Below are positions 1 through 8,848 of a stretch of 48,797 nucleotides of DNA, piece by piece. The notes under the pieces are model-generated. The model was not told where the DNA came from. It saw nothing but the letters and a program-made list of their open reading frames with translations, and searched no databases. The stretch comes from Burkholderiales bacterium (GTDB taxonomy: Bacteria; Pseudomonadota; Gammaproteobacteria; Burkholderiales; Casimicrobiaceae): positions 1 through 48,797 of the forward strand of contig JADZAQ010000070.1 in NCBI GenBank assembly GCA_020852555.1. Reading direction: 5' to 3'. The translations under genes and the position numbers were made by a program. How positions within the stretch are numbered: the stretch's first letter is position 1; each line of letters begins with the position of its first letter.

Positions 1-471
1 CACGCGCCCGGCGGCACCTTCGTGCGCCATGCGGATCGCCTCGGCGACCGGCGGCATGTAGCGATACTCGTGCGCCACCCAGACGATCCCCGCGGTGTCG
101 CGCCGGCGGCGTTCGGCTTCGCGCGCAACGAGCTCGACGCCGTCCTCGATGCGGGTGACGAGCGGCTTCTCGACGAGGATCGGAAGGTCGGTCGCAAGCG
201 CCTCGCGCAGCACCTCGGCGTGCGTGAAATTGGGCGTGGCGATGACGACCGCGTCGCACAGGCCGCTCGTCAGGAGTTCGCGCGGCTCGTCGAAGCTGCG
301 CGGCTCGCTACGGCAGATCGCGAGCGCCGCATCGCGGCTTGGTGCGTGCGGATCGGCGATCGCCGTGATGCTGGCCCCTCCGTCGGCGCGGGGCATCGCC
401 TGGATGTTCTCGATGTGCTCGCGGCCCATGCTGCCGCAGCCGATGATGCCGTAGCGAAGATGCCTCGTCAT
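1..471 (-). CDS. Gfo/Idh/MocA-family oxidoreductase, N-terminal part (cut by window edge)
   Basis: The first 157 codons of an NAD(P)-dependent dehydrogenase are visible; the rest lies beyond base 1. The N-terminus reads MTRHLRYGIIGCGSMGREH, a Rossmann GxGxxG fold start. It is followed by the family's ATPNFTHAEV segment and LVEKPL, which carries the lysine used to bind cofactor and substrate (EKP motif). The start at 471 is the first ATG of the frame and directly precedes the dinucleotide-binding strand. The gene is last of the visible leftward transporter operon, 47 bases after the second permease. Family members oxidise or reduce sugars, inositols and similar polyols; the substrate here is unknown. 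From context it may act on the compound brought in by the importer. The family assignment is firm, the substrate is open. Confidence 0.85.
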   Translation of the reverse strand, partial: MTRHLRYGIIGCGSMGREHIENIQAMPRADGGASITAIADPHAPSRDAALAICRSEPRSFDEPRELLTSGLCDAVVIATPNFTHAEVLREALATDLPILVEKPLVTRIEDGVELVAREAERRRRDTAGIVWVAHEYRYMPPVAEAIRMAHEGAAGRV

Positions 472-518
472 GTCTGTCGTCCTGGAATGTTGGCGCCGGC
501 GTGACCGGCGATGCCCCG

Positions 519-1346
519 TCAACCCTTCAGTCCACCTTGGGTGAGTCCGCCCACGACGCGTTCCTGGAAGATCGCGATGAGGACCGCGATCGGCACGATG
601 GCGACCACGAGGGCGGCCGAAATGGTGGGCCAGGGAAAGGTGAACTCGCCCTGATAGAGCGTGATGCCGACCGGGAGCGTGCGCATCCCGGCGCTCGCAT
701 TGAGCGACAAGGCAAGGAGGAACTCGTCCCACGCGTTGACGAAGGCGAGGATGCCCGCGGTGAAGACGCCCGGGGCGGCGAGCGGCACGACGACGCGCCA
801 GAGCGCGCCGACCCGCGTGCAGCCGTCGATCATCGCGGCGTTCTCGAGATCGCGGGGGATGCTCTGGAAGAAGCCGACGAGGACCAGCGTGCACACCGGC
901 AGGCTCAGCACTGTGTACGGCAGCACGAGCGCCGTGTAGGTGTTGAGCAGGCCCAGCGCACGCATCGTCTGGAAGATGGGAACGAGCAACGTCACCAGCG
1001 GAAACATGCTCGAGGCGACGATGCAGGTGAGGATGAGCTGCCGGCGGCGCAGGTTGAGCCGCGCGATCGCGTACGCGGCGAGTGCCGACACGACCAGCGC
1101 GAGTAGCGTGGACAGCGTCGCCACCGCGAGGCTGTTGCCGAGGTAGCGCAGCAGCGGCTGGTCGGTGAACGCCCGCTCGAAGTTGGCGAGCGTCGCCTGG
1201 CGCGGCCAATAGGTGATCGGCTTGCTGACGAGCTCCGCCTCGGTCTTGAGCGAGGTGAGCAGGATCCACACCGCCGGGAAGAAGCCGTTGACGACGACGA
1301 TCGCCGCAGCAACGAGCGTCAGCGGCCGGCCACGCGGGAGCGTCAC
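519..1346 (-). CDS. CUT1-type ABC transporter permease, MalG/UgpE-like
   Basis: Inner-membrane permease of about 275 residues, one of the two pore subunits of a carbohydrate-type ABC importer. It has an N-terminal membrane segment (about residues 10-30), several later hydrophobic segments, and the cytoplasmic EAA loop near ENAAMIDGCTRVGALWRVVVPLAAPG, which contacts the ATPase. The start is a GTG at 1346 whose last bases overlap the TGA of the upstream permease (GTGA), indicating translational coupling. A longer reading frame extends upstream but lies antisense to nothing useful and inside the neighbouring permease. Typical MalG-family length fits. The substrate cannot be read from the permease. 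Confidence 0.9.
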   Translation of the reverse strand: MTLPRGRPLTLVAAAIVVVNGFFPAVWILLTSLKTEAELVSKPITYWPRQATLANFERAFTDQPLLRYLGNSLAVATLSTLLALVVSALAAYAIARLNLRRRQLILTCIVASSMFPLVTLLVPIFQTMRALGLLNTYTALVLPYTVLSLPVCTLVLVGFFQSIPRDLENAAMIDGCTRVGALWRVVVPLAAPGVFTAGILAFVNAWDEFLLALSLNASAGMRTLPVGITLYQGEFTFPWPTISAALVVAIVPIAVLIAIFQERVVGGLTQGGLKG

Positions 1347-2245
1347 GCCTGGCTCCCGATACGGCGGAGATAGACCATGGTCACCGCGAGCGAGATCGCG
1401 AACATGAAGACGGCGAGCGTCGAGCCGTAGCCGACGTCGAGGTACTCGATCGTCGTCTTGTGGATGAGCATGGCGAGCGTCTCGGTCGCGTTGCCGGGTC
1501 CGCCGCGAGTCATCGTGTACGGGATGTCGAAGGTCTGCAACGCCGTGATCGTGCGAAAGATGAGCGCGACGATGATCGACGGCATCAGCATCGGAATCGT
1601 CACCTCGCGGAACTGTAGCCAGCGCGACGCGCCGTCGACCTCGGCTGCCTCGTAGAGCGAGCGCGGGATCATCTGCAGGCCGGCGAGCAGGATGAGCGCC
1701 ATGAACGAGCTCGTCTTCCAGATGATGGTGAGGCAGATCGCGGCGAATGCCCAGGCGGGGCGCAACAGCCACATCGTCGGCTCGCTGCCAAGACCCAGTC
1801 GGCGCACGAGGTCGTTGACGACGCCGTATTCGGTGTGGAAGAACCACGCGAAGATGAGCCCCGCGAAGGCGAGCGGCAGCGCCCACGGCAGCAAGAGGGC
1901 GAGGCGCACCGGCCACTGGCGCTTGAACGGCAGGTTCGCGAGCAGCGCGAGTCCCAGGCCGACGACGAGCGCCCCCGGCACCGTGATGACCGTGATGAGG
2001 AGCGTGTTGAACGTCGCGTTCCAGAAATCGCCGTCCTTCAGCACCAGGAGGTAGTTCTCGACGCCGACGAACTTCATCTGCCCGCCGCCGGAGAGCCGCA
2101 AATCGAAGAAGCTGTTGAAGACGAGCATGGCGATCGGATAGACGACGATGAGCGCCAGGAGCAGGAACGCCGGCGTGAGCAGCAACAGCCCGAGCGCCGC
2201 CTCGCTCGGGTCACGCAAGCGCCCCCACACGCTGGTGCCGGTCAT
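1343..2245 (-). CDS. CUT1-type ABC transporter permease, MalF/UgpA-like
   Basis: A 300-residue inner-membrane protein forming the second pore subunit of the importer. Hydrophobic segments begin at about residues 17-37 (LLLLTPAFLLLALIVVYPIA) and continue through the protein. The EAA loop is visible as YEAAEVDGASRWLQFREVTIPML. It lies 22 bases downstream of the binding-protein gene and overlaps the next permease by four bases. This gene order (ATPase, binding protein, permease, permease) is that of sugar and glycerol-phosphate importers of the CUT1 class. Nothing unusual is seen in the sequence. Substrate unknown. Confidence 0.9.
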   Translation of the reverse strand: MTGTSVWGRLRDPSEAALGLLLLTPAFLLLALIVVYPIAMLVFNSFFDLRLSGGGQMKFVGVENYLLVLKDGDFWNATFNTLLITVITVPGALVVGLGLALLANLPFKRQWPVRLALLLPWALPLAFAGLIFAWFFHTEYGVVNDLVRRLGLGSEPTMWLLRPAWAFAAICLTIIWKTSSFMALILLAGLQMIPRSLYEAAEVDGASRWLQFREVTIPMLMPSIIVALIFRTITALQTFDIPYTMTRGGPGNATETLAMLIHKTTIEYLDVGYGSTLAVFMFAISLAVTMVYLRRIGSQA

Positions 2246-2267
2246 GGTCGACCCGATCGCTTCGCGT

Positions 2268-3539
2268 TCAGCGCATCACTCGGGAGAGCCGCGATTCGAT
2301 CTCGGCCACCCCCGCTTCCGGCGTCTTGGTCCGGGCGAGCACCGCGCTCGTCGTGGTGCGGATGACGTCGCTCACTTGCCCGTAGTCCTTCGACAACGGC
2401 CGGCTCTTGCCGTCGATCACCACCTTCGCCGCGTCCTTGAACCAGGGCACGGCCTTGACGACTTCGGGGTCGACGTAGACGCTCTGGTAGACGGGCAGGA
2501 GCGAGCCTTCGACCGCGAGGAACTTGCTCGCCGCGGGCGTGGACATGAATTTCACGAGCTTTGCCGCCTCGGTCTTGTGCTTGCTGAACGCGCTCACTGC
2601 CCATTGCCAACCGCCCACGCAGGTGGCACTCTTGCCGCCGGTCATCGCCGGCAGCGGCATCACGCCGACCTTGCCCTTGACGGTGGAGTCATTGTCGACC
2701 TGGAAGCGATCCCACGCGAAGCCCCAGTTGATCGCGAAGACCACCTGACCCGCCTTGAACTCGTTGACGGTGTCGGGCGTCTTGACCTCGGCGACGTTCT
2801 TCTTGATGACGCCGTTGTCGACCATCCCGAGCCACATGTTGAGCCCCTTGACCGCGGCGGCCTTGTCGAGGGTGAGCTTGCCCGACGAGTCGTTGAACTC
2901 CTTCCCTTGACTCCAGTACGGCAGCAGGAAGGTGCACACCGCGCCCTCGATCGGCGCACCCTGGATGGACAGGCCCTGCAAGTTCGGATTGCCTTCGCCG
3001 GCCTGGATCTTCTTGGCGGCGCTCGCGAGTTCGTCCCAGGTCTTGGGCTCGGGAATCTTGTATTTCTCGAGAAGATCCTTGCGGTAGTACATGAACATCG
3101 CATCGGCGAAGGCAGGCATCGCGGCGACCTTGCCGTCGACGACGTTCGATTGCAGGTAGACGGGCAGGTACGCTTTCAACGCTTCCGCCGGAGCGCCGAC
3201 GAATGCATTGAGCGGCTCGAGCCAACCGGCGCCGAAGTACTGCGCCGGATTGACGATGTCGATCATGTAGATGTCGATCGCCGAGTCCTTGGCGTTGAGA
3301 ACGGTTGACAGATACTGCCGTTGCAGTTCGCTCGTCGCGCCGCCGGTCTCGATCCCGATCTTCACGCCGGGGTTGGCTGCCTGATACTGGTCGAAGAGCT
3401 TGCGCATGAGGTCGGGGCGTTGGTTGGCGCCGCCCGAGAACACGCGCAGCGTCGTGTCGGCAAGCGCGCTCGTCGCGCCGGACGCCACCGTGAAGCCGGC
3501 GCACAGCGCCAGCGCCTTCAATAACTTCAGTCGTTGCAT
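2268..3539 (-). CDS. Periplasmic solute-binding protein of a CUT1 ABC importer
   Basis: A 423-residue extracellular binding protein of the MalE/UgpB type (family 1 solute-binding). A signal peptide is clear: MQRLKLLKALALCAGF, then a small-residue stretch ending SALA before the mature DTTLRVFSGG. The start at 3539 is chosen because AGGAGAT stands seven to eight bases upstream and the signal peptide starts there; the frame is open 15 codons further but without merit. The mature part shows the family's PAFADAMFMYYRKDLLEKYKIPEPKTWDEL region. It sits between the ATPase gene (28 bases) and the first permease gene (22 bases). As the specificity subunit it decides what is imported. In context a sulfonated sugar, polyol or acid is inferred but not shown. 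Confidence 0.9.
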   Translation of the reverse strand: MQRLKLLKALALCAGFTVASGATSALADTTLRVFSGGANQRPDLMRKLFDQYQAANPGVKIGIETGGATSELQRQYLSTVLNAKDSAIDIYMIDIVNPAQYFGAGWLEPLNAFVGAPAEALKAYLPVYLQSNVVDGKVAAMPAFADAMFMYYRKDLLEKYKIPEPKTWDELASAAKKIQAGEGNPNLQGLSIQGAPIEGAVCTFLLPYWSQGKEFNDSSGKLTLDKAAAVKGLNMWLGMVDNGVIKKNVAEVKTPDTVNEFKAGQVVFAINWGFAWDRFQVDNDSTVKGKVGVMPLPAMTGGKSATCVGGWQWAVSAFSKHKTEAAKLVKFMSTPAASKFLAVEGSLLPVYQSVYVDPEVVKAVPWFKDAAKVVIDGKSRPLSKDYGQVSDVIRTTTSAVLARTKTPEAGVAEIESRLSRVMR

Positions 3540-3567
3540 CGTCGATCTCCTATGGATGGAACGCGGG

Positions 3568-4641
3568 TCAAAGCAGCGCCGCACCGGTCGCGGCGTCGAA
3601 CAAATGCAGATGCCCCGGGGACACGTGAAGCGTCACCGCGCTGCCCGGCGGATCGCGGAACGATGCCGGGCAGCGCGCGACCATCTCCACGCTCCCGACT
3701 TTCAACGTCACCAGCGTCTCGGCCCCGAGCGGCTCCAAGAGCGAAACCTCCGCCGGAACTGCGATGTCGGTGGAGGTGGGAGCGAGGCGCAGGTTCTCGG
3801 GGCGCACGCCGAACTTGACGGCGGCAACGCCGGCGCCTCGCGCGGCGAGATCGGCGGGCAGCGGGACGCGCACGCCGCCCAGGTCGGCGGCGCGCTCGAC
3901 GATCGTGCAATCGACGAGGTTCATCGGCGGCGCCCCGGTGAAGCCGGCGACGAAGACCGCCGCTGGACGATGGTAGATCGCGTCGGGCGTGTCGTACTGC
4001 ATCTTGTGTCCCGCCGAGAGCACCGCGATGCGATCGGCGAGCGTCATCGCCTCCACCTGGTCGTGCGTCACGTAGACGATCGTCGCGTTGAGGCGCTGGT
4101 GGAGGCGCTTGATCTCGGTGCGCATCTCGTTGCGCAACTGCGCGTCGAGGTTGGACAGCGGCTCGTCGAAGAGGAAGACCTTGGGCTCGCGCACGATCGC
4201 GCGCCCGATCGCCACGCGCTGGCGCTGGCCACCGGAAAGCGCCGCCGGTCTTCGCTCGAGCATGTGCTCGATGCGCAGGAGCCTGGCGACGTTCATCACG
4301 CGCTCGCGAATCACCGGCTCGGGCGTCTTGCGCAGGCGCAACCCGAACGCCATGTTCTCGTAGAGCGTCTTGTGCGGGTAGAGCGCGTAGTCCTGGAACA
4401 CCATCGCGATGTCGCGGCTGCGCGGCGGCAGATCGTTGACGGTCACGCCGTCGATGCGAACCTCGCCGCCGGAGATCGACTCGAGCCCCGCGATCATCCG
4501 CAGCAGCGTGCTTTTGCCGCAACCGGAGGGCCCCACGAAGACGACGAACTCGCCGTGCCGGATCTCGAGGTCGATCCCGTGCACGACCGTGGTCTTTCCG
4601 TCGTAGCTCTTGGTGACGCCGCGAAGCTCGACCTGCGCCAT
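3568..4641 (-). CDS. ABC transporter ATP-binding protein, UgpC/MsmK/MalK-like
   Basis: A 357-residue cytoplasmic ATPase that powers the importer. Walker A is GPSGCGKST (residues 37-45), the Q-loop is VFQDYALYPH (81-90), the signature is LSGGQRQR (135-142) and Walker B is FLFDEP (156-161). These are followed by the D-loop SNLDAQLR and the H-loop YVTHDQVEA. The C-terminal third is a regulatory TOBE/OB-like domain, as in MalK and UgpC. The start at 4641 is fixed by MAQVELRGVTKSY, the usual beginning of this family, and by the TGATG junction with the aldolase gene. All catalytic motifs are intact. Confidence 0.92.
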   Translation of the reverse strand: MAQVELRGVTKSYDGKTTVVHGIDLEIRHGEFVVFVGPSGCGKSTLLRMIAGLESISGGEVRIDGVTVNDLPPRSRDIAMVFQDYALYPHKTLYENMAFGLRLRKTPEPVIRERVMNVARLLRIEHMLERRPAALSGGQRQRVAIGRAIVREPKVFLFDEPLSNLDAQLRNEMRTEIKRLHQRLNATIVYVTHDQVEAMTLADRIAVLSAGHKMQYDTPDAIYHRPAAVFVAGFTGAPPMNLVDCTIVERAADLGGVRVPLPADLAARGAGVAAVKFGVRPENLRLAPTSTDIAVPAEVSLLEPLGAETLVTLKVGSVEMVARCPASFRDPPGSAVTLHVSPGHLHLFDAATGAALL

Positions 4642-5432
4642 CAGTAGCTGCCTTCGATGCGGTAGGCGACCGGCGCGGCGCGCAACGCCTGCACGGCACC
4701 CTGCGCGGCGCGCATGAGGAGGCCGAGGTCGGAGGCGATCGCCACGTAGTCGTAGCCGATCTCGCGGTAGCGCGCGACCACCTCCGGCGTGCCGCCGACG
4801 CTGCCGATCGGCTTGCCGACGGCGCGCGCGCGGCGCGCGGCATCGGCCATCGCCGCCATCACGTCGGCGTGCGTCGGTTGGCCGGGGAGGCCCATGCTGC
4901 CGGAGAGGTCGCCAGGACCGACGAAGAGCGCGTCGATGCCCGGCACCGCGGCGATCGCTTCGAGATTGGCGATCGCCTGCGGCGTTTCGAGCTGCACCAC
5001 GACGCCGATCGTTGCGTTCGCGCCGCGCAGGAAGTCGGGCGTGGTGCCGAAGCGCGAGGCACGACTCATCCCCGCCATCCCGCGCACGCCCTCGGGCGGA
5101 TAGCGGGTGGCGGCGACCGCACGCGCCGCTTCCTCGGCGTTCTGGATGAAGGGAAAGAGCAGCGTCGGCGCGCCTGCGTCGAGCACGCGCTTGACGCTGA
5201 CCGTATCGTTCCAAGGCACCCGCACCACCGGCGCCATCGGCGTATTGCCGACTGCCTGCAGGAGGTGGACGAGCCCCATGAGGTCGATCGGCGTGTGCTC
5301 CATGTCGAGGACGCCCCAATCGAAGCCCGCGGCACCCACGGCCTCCGCGACGATCGGGCTCGCGGACATCACCCAGGTGCCGAGCGGGGTCTTCGTCGCA
5401 CGGTCGGCCAGCAGTCGGTGGAATACGTTCAT
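4641..5432 (-). CDS. HpcH/HpaI-family class II pyruvate aldolase
   Basis: A 263-residue metal-dependent aldolase that cleaves 2-keto-3-deoxy acids to pyruvate plus an aldehyde, or catalyses related lyase reactions. Compared with E. coli HpaI the catalytic set is intact: D43 and H46 in LDMEHT, R71 in VRVPWND, and the metal ligands E149 (QLETPQ) and D175 (VGPGDL). The segment RYPPEGVRGMAG is also typical. It is the first enzyme of the leftward operon and its stop codon overlaps the start of the ATPase gene, so it is coupled to import. The 2-keto-3-deoxy-6-sulfogluconate aldolase of the bacterial sulfo-Entner-Doudoroff route is, as I recall, of this family. With the sulfolactate genes next door that is an attractive role, but it is inference. 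Confidence 0.88.
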   Translation of the reverse strand: MNVFHRLLADRATKTPLGTWVMSASPIVAEAVGAAGFDWGVLDMEHTPIDLMGLVHLLQAVGNTPMAPVVRVPWNDTVSVKRVLDAGAPTLLFPFIQNAEEAARAVAATRYPPEGVRGMAGMSRASRFGTTPDFLRGANATIGVVVQLETPQAIANLEAIAAVPGIDALFVGPGDLSGSMGLPGQPTHADVMAAMADAARRARAVGKPIGSVGGTPEVVARYREIGYDYVAIASDLGLLMRAAQGAVQALRAAPVAYRIEGSY

Positions 5433-5505
5433 CGGAACTCTCGCGTGAGTGGATCGTGATTTCGGGCCTCGGCAGCGTCGACGGTGTCGTGCGCGCTGTG
5501 CGCGG

Positions 5506-6285
5506 TCAGGTGGGCCGCGACAACTGGTTCACGTAGTCGTGCGTCGTCGTGACGATGGTGCTCACCCGATACTCGACGGGGCGGCCGCCGAGCGCGATCG
5601 CCGTGCGCCTGACCTGGAGCACCGGGACACCGGGTGACACGCCGAGCGCGCGCGCGTTCGCCCGGTCGGCGAGCGCCGCGCGCAGCCGCTCGCGGGCCCG
5701 CACGACGGTGACGCCGAATTCGCTCTGGTAGAGGTGGTAGATCGTACTCGGCCGCTCGCGCAGGCGCTTCTCGGTCAAGCCGCGGAACTGCGTCGCGGAA
5801 ACGACGACGCGGTCGTGGACGATCGCCTTGCCCTGGAGCGCCAGGCGATTCTCGAATTGGAATCCCGGTGCACCGGCGCGCGTCGCGAGCGCCGCCGCGG
5901 CGTCGTCGTCCAGGCGGACCCGTTCGAATCCCAGGAGCTCGACGGTGGGCGCCTCGCGCAGCCCGTCGCTACGCTCGACGTGAAAAAACTGGAAGAGGAA
6001 ACGGTCGCGCGTGTGCGTTGCGACGAACGTGCCGCGTCCCTGACGCCGCACCAGGATATGCTCCGCGACGAGGTCGTCGACCGCGCGACGCAAGGTGCCG
6101 ACCGCGACGCCGAACGTCCCGGCGAGGTCGGCCTCGTTGGGCAGCGCTGCACCCGGTGCCAACTTTCCTTCCTCGATCGCGCGCAGCAACGCGCGCCGCA
6201 CGGCGCGGTACAGCGGCATGCCCGCCGCGTCGGGTGCGATCGGCGCGAAGGGGAGGGCGGAAGCGCGAGTCCGGGCGGGTGACAT
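5506..6285 (-). CDS. GntR-family transcriptional regulator with UTRA ligand domain
   Basis: About 259 residues. The N-terminal winged helix is plain: PLYRAVRRALLRAIEEGKL, then LPNEADLAGTFGVAVGTLRRAVDDL and the wing RRQGRGTFV. The C-terminal two thirds is a UTRA-type ligand-binding domain (HutC subfamily), ending YRVSTIVTTTHDYV. The start at 6285 (MSPARTRAS) is preferred to the ATG at 6321. A leftward -10-like TATGAT at 6322-6327 would put the transcript start downstream of 6321. There is no clear ribosome site at either. The gene lies at the head of the leftward operon and faces the suyA promoter, so it probably controls both directions in answer to a pathway compound. Confidence 0.88.
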   Translation of the reverse strand: MSPARTRASALPFAPIAPDAAGMPLYRAVRRALLRAIEEGKLAPGAALPNEADLAGTFGVAVGTLRRAVDDLVAEHILVRRQGRGTFVATHTRDRFLFQFFHVERSDGLREAPTVELLGFERVRLDDDAAAALATRAGAPGFQFENRLALQGKAIVHDRVVVSATQFRGLTEKRLRERPSTIYHLYQSEFGVTVVRARERLRAALADRANARALGVSPGVPVLQVRRTAIALGGRPVEYRVSTIVTTTHDYVNQLSRPT

Positions 6286-6322
6286 GCGGCCATTGTGGCG
6301 TCGTCCGTTCGACGCGTCCATA

Positions 6323-6334
6323 TCATATAGATGA
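6323..6334. promoter_or_regulatory. Candidate operator TCAT-ATAG-ATGA in the divergent control region
   Basis: A short perfect inverted repeat, TCAT and ATGA separated by four bases, lies five bases upstream of the rightward -35 element. It overlaps a leftward -10-like TATGAT (6322-6327). It is the only AT-rich patch between the regulator and suyA. Its position would let one bound regulator affect both directions. The link to the neighbouring GntR protein is inference. Confidence 0.4.
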
Positions 6335-6339
6335 CGTGA

Positions 6340-6369
6340 TTGACGACGCTGCCGCGGCGCCCCGATACT
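6340..6369 (+). promoter_or_regulatory. Candidate sigma-70 promoter for suyA-suyB-slcC-comC
   Basis: TTGACG at 6340-6345 is followed after 18 bases by GATACT at 6364-6369, about 50 bases upstream of suyA. The -35 matches consensus at five of six positions and the -10 at four of six. It lies just downstream of the inverted repeat at 6323-6334. Confidence 0.45.
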
Positions 6370-6421
6370 GCGCCTCGACGACCCCGGAGCACCGTTGCGC
6401 GGGGCGCGAGAGGAGGCAGCG

Positions 6422-6703
6422 ATGATTCATTTCGTATTGCACGACGCGAAGGACAGCGTGGCCGTCGTCGTCGTCGAGGGCGTCAAGGCGGGAATGGAAC
6501 TCTCCGGCTGGATCATGGACGACGACCGGACGACACGGGTCACGGCGAAGCAGGACATCCCCATCGGCCACAAGGTTGCGCTGCGCGACATGGCGGTGGG
6601 CGACACCGTGATCAAGTACGGCATCGACATGGGCAAGGTCGTCAAGTCGATCCACGCGGGCGAGCACGCGCACGTCCACAACATCAAGACCAAGCGCTGG
6701 TGA
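6422..6703 (+). CDS. suyA: (R)-sulfolactate sulfo-lyase, small (SAF-domain) subunit
   Basis: A 93-residue stand-alone SAF domain of the UxaA family. It contains [22 protein letters not shown] and the C-terminal [14 protein letters not shown], which ends in the HVHN motif typical of family N-domains. In altronate dehydratase this domain is fused to the large one; here it is separate and 17 bases upstream of the large subunit. That is the arrangement of SuyA/SuyB, which split 3-sulfolactate into pyruvate and sulfite. Start 6422 has GAGGAGG-like bases (AGAGGAGGCAGCG) just upstream. The family is certain. The sulfolactate role rests on the split layout, the partner and the two neighbouring dehydrogenases. 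The alternative is another two-subunit hydroxyacid dehydratase. Confidence 0.78.
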   Translation: MIHFVLHDAKDSVAVVVVEGVKAGMELSGWIMDDDRTTRVTAKQDIPIGHKVALRDMAVGDTVIKYGIDMGKVVKSIHAGEHAHVHNIKTKRW

Positions 6704-6720
6704 GACGGAGAACAACGACC

Positions 6721-7896
6721 ATGGCAACGATCGGCAAGGACACCACCTTCCTGGGCTACCGGCGCGAGAACGGGCGCGTCGGTGTGCGCAACCACGTCAT
6801 CATCCTGCCGCTGGACGACCTGTCCAATGCGGCGGCGGAAGCGGTGGCGCACAACATCAAGGGGACGATGGCGATCCCGCACCCGTACGGGCGCCTGCAG
6901 TTCGGCGCCGACCTCGATCTCCATTTCCGCACGCTTATCGGCACCGGCTGCAATCCGAACGTGGCAGCGGTGGTGGTGATCGGCATCGAGGACGGCTGGA
7001 CGCAGAAGGTCGTCGACGGCATCAAGGCGACCGGCAAGCCGGTCTGCGGCTTCGGCATCGAGTTGCACGGGGACCACGACACCATCCTGCGCGCCTCCAA
7101 GGCGGCGCGCGAGTACGTGCAGTGGGCGAGCGAGAAGCAGCGCGAGCGCTGCGGGATCTCCGAGCTGTGGGTCAGCACCAAGTGCGGCGAGAGCGACACC
7201 ACGAGCGGCTGCGGCGCCAATCCGTCGGTCGGCAACGCCTTCGACAAGCTGCATCCGCTCGGCAACTACCTGTGCTTCGGCGAGACGACCGAGCTCACCG
7301 GCGGCGAGCACATCGTCGCCGCGCGTTGCGCGAACGATGCGGTGCGCGAGCGCTTCATGTTCATGTTCGACCGCTACCAGGACGTCATCGACCGCCACAA
7401 GACGAGCGATCTGTCGGACAGCCAGCCGACCAAGGGCAACATCGCCGGCGGGCTCACGACGATCGAGGAGAAGGCGCTCGGCAACATCCAGAAGATCGGC
7501 AAGAAGTGCACCGTCGACGGCGTCATCGACAAGGCCGAGATGCCGACGCACCCGGGGCTTTGGTTCATGGATTCGTCGAGTGCTGCCGCTGAAATGGTCA
7601 CGCTGTGCGCGGCCTCGGGTTATGCGGTGCACTTCTTTCCGACGGGGCAGGGCAACGTCATCGGCAATCCGATCCTCCCGGTCATCAAGATCTGCGCGAA
7701 TCCGCGTACCGTGCGGACCATGAGCGAGCACATCGACGTCGACGTGACGGGCCTCCTGCAGCGTGAGATGACGCTCGACCAGGCCGGCGACAGGCTCCTC
7801 GAGTGCATGCTGCGCACCGTGAACGGGCGGCTGACCGCCGCCGAGGCGCTCGGCCACCGCGAGTTCGTGCTCACCCGGCTGTACGAGAGCGCATGA
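6721..7896 (+). CDS. suyB: (R)-sulfolactate sulfo-lyase, large subunit (UxaA/GarD family)
   Basis: About 391 residues of the UxaA/GarD dehydratase large domain; the start is [19 protein letters not shown] at 6721, with GAGA a few bases upstream. Visible family blocks are [36 protein letters not shown] (a conserved cysteine block), [33 protein letters not shown] and [13 protein letters not shown]. These blocks closely resemble SuyB as I remember it, down to an end like EALGHREF. With SuyA it should cleave the C-S bond of (R)-3-sulfolactate, releasing sulfite and pyruvate in the cytoplasm. Sulfite disposal genes are not in view. The enzyme could instead be a dehydratase for a sugar acid, but the neighbours favour sulfolactate. 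Confidence 0.76.
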   Translation: MATIGKDTTFLGYRRENGRVGVRNHVIILPLDDLSNAAAEAVAHNIKGTMAIPHPYGRLQFGADLDLHFRTLIGTGCNPNVAAVVVIGIEDGWTQKVVDGIKATGKPVCGFGIELHGDHDTILRASKAAREYVQWASEKQRERCGISELWVSTKCGESDTTSGCGANPSVGNAFDKLHPLGNYLCFGETTELTGGEHIVAARCANDAVRERFMFMFDRYQDVIDRHKTSDLSDSQPTKGNIAGGLTTIEEKALGNIQKIGKKCTVDGVIDKAEMPTHPGLWFMDSSSAAAEMVTLCAASGYAVHFFPTGQGNVIGNPILPVIKICANPRTVRTMSEHIDVDVTGLLQREMTLDQAGDRLLECMLRTVNGRLTAAEALGHREFVLTRLYESA

Positions 7897-7921
7897 TCGC
7901 CCACGTGCCGGGAGCCGGGCG

Positions 7922-8848
7922 ATGAGCCGGATCGTCATCACCGAGTTCATGGACGAGCGCGCGGTGGCGAAGCTCGCCGCGCGTCACGACGTGCTCTACG
8001 ATCCGGCGCTCGTCGATGACGCGCCGCGCCTCGCGCGCGAGGCGGCGGGTTGCGACGCCATCGTCGTGCGCAACCGCACGCAGGTGCGTGGGGCGTTGCT
8101 GGGCGCGCTCGCTCGCTGCCGCGTCGTCGGCCGTCTGGGTGTCGGCCTCGACAACATCGATGTCGCCGCTTGCGCCGCGAAGGGGATGCAGGTGATTCCC
8201 GCCACCGGCGCCAACGCGCTGGCGGTCGCCGAGTACGTGATCGGGACCGCGATGCTGCTGTTGCGCGGCGTCTACCGGTCGTCGTCGTCGGTCGCTGCCG
8301 GCGAGTGGCCGCGCACCGCGCTGTCGTCGGGACGCGAGCTTGCCGGCAAGACGCTGGGCCTCGTCGGTTTCGGGTCGATCGGGCAGCTCACCGCGCGGCT
8401 CGCCCGCGCACTGGGCATGGAGGTCGTCGCGTGCGATGCGCTGCTGGATATGCACGATCCCGCCTACGGCGCTGCCGGTGTGCGCGCAGCGGACCTCGAC
8501 GAGGTCCTGCGCACGGGCGACGTGGTCAGTCTGCACGTGCCGCTCGTCGAGTCGACGCGGGGCCTCTTCTCGGCAGCGCGCATTGCCGCGATGAAGCGCG
8601 GTGCCGTGCTCATCAATACCGCCCGCGGCGGCATCGTCGACGAAGTCGCGCTCGCCGATGCCTTGCGCAACGGCCACCTCGGCGGCGCTGCGATCGACGT
8701 ATTCGGCGTCGAGCCGCTGCCTGCTTCACCGCACTTCGTGGACTGCCCGAATCTCATCCTGACGCCGCACGTCGCCGGCGTCACCGCCGAGGCGAACGAG
8801 CGGGTGAGTTTCCTCATCGCGGATCGCGTGCTGGAGGCGCTGGCGTGA
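7922..8848 (+). CDS. slcC: D-2-hydroxyacid dehydrogenase, probable (S)-sulfolactate dehydrogenase
   Basis: A 308-residue NAD-dependent dehydrogenase of the D-isomer-specific 2-hydroxyacid family. The dinucleotide site is GFGSIG (residues 149-154). The catalytic triad is present: R235 in NTARGGIVDE, E264 in FGVEPL and H283 in TPHVAG. In Chromohalobacter salexigens a member of this family (SlcC) oxidises (S)-sulfolactate to sulfopyruvate, and the next gene type (ComC) reduces it to the (R) form used by SuyAB. The same two gene types follow suyAB here, with a four-base overlap between them. The family assignment is strong and the substrate is inferred from this set. Confidence 0.78.
   Translation: MSRIVITEFMDERAVAKLAARHDVLYDPALVDDAPRLAREAAGCDAIVVRNRTQVRGALLGALARCRVVGRLGVGLDNIDVAACAAKGMQVIPATGANALAVAEYVIGTAMLLLRGVYRSSSSVAAGEWPRTALSSGRELAGKTLGLVGFGSIGQLTARLARALGMEVVACDALLDMHDPAYGAAGVRAADLDEVLRTGDVVSLHVPLVESTRGLFSAARIAAMKRGAVLINTARGGIVDEVALADALRNGHLGGAAIDVFGVEPLPASPHFVDCPNLILTPHVAGVTAEANERVSFLIADRVLEALA

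Noticed and set aside
519-1916. A 465-codon version of the second permease
   Set aside because: The N-terminal extension lies inside the upstream permease gene and lacks membrane segments; the GTG at 1346, overlapping the upstream stop, explains the start.
6422-7896. Altronate or galactarate dehydratase
   Set aside because: The SAF domain is a separate gene, and the neighbours are two hydroxyacid dehydrogenases rather than uronate isomerases or reductases. It is kept as a lower-probability alternative.
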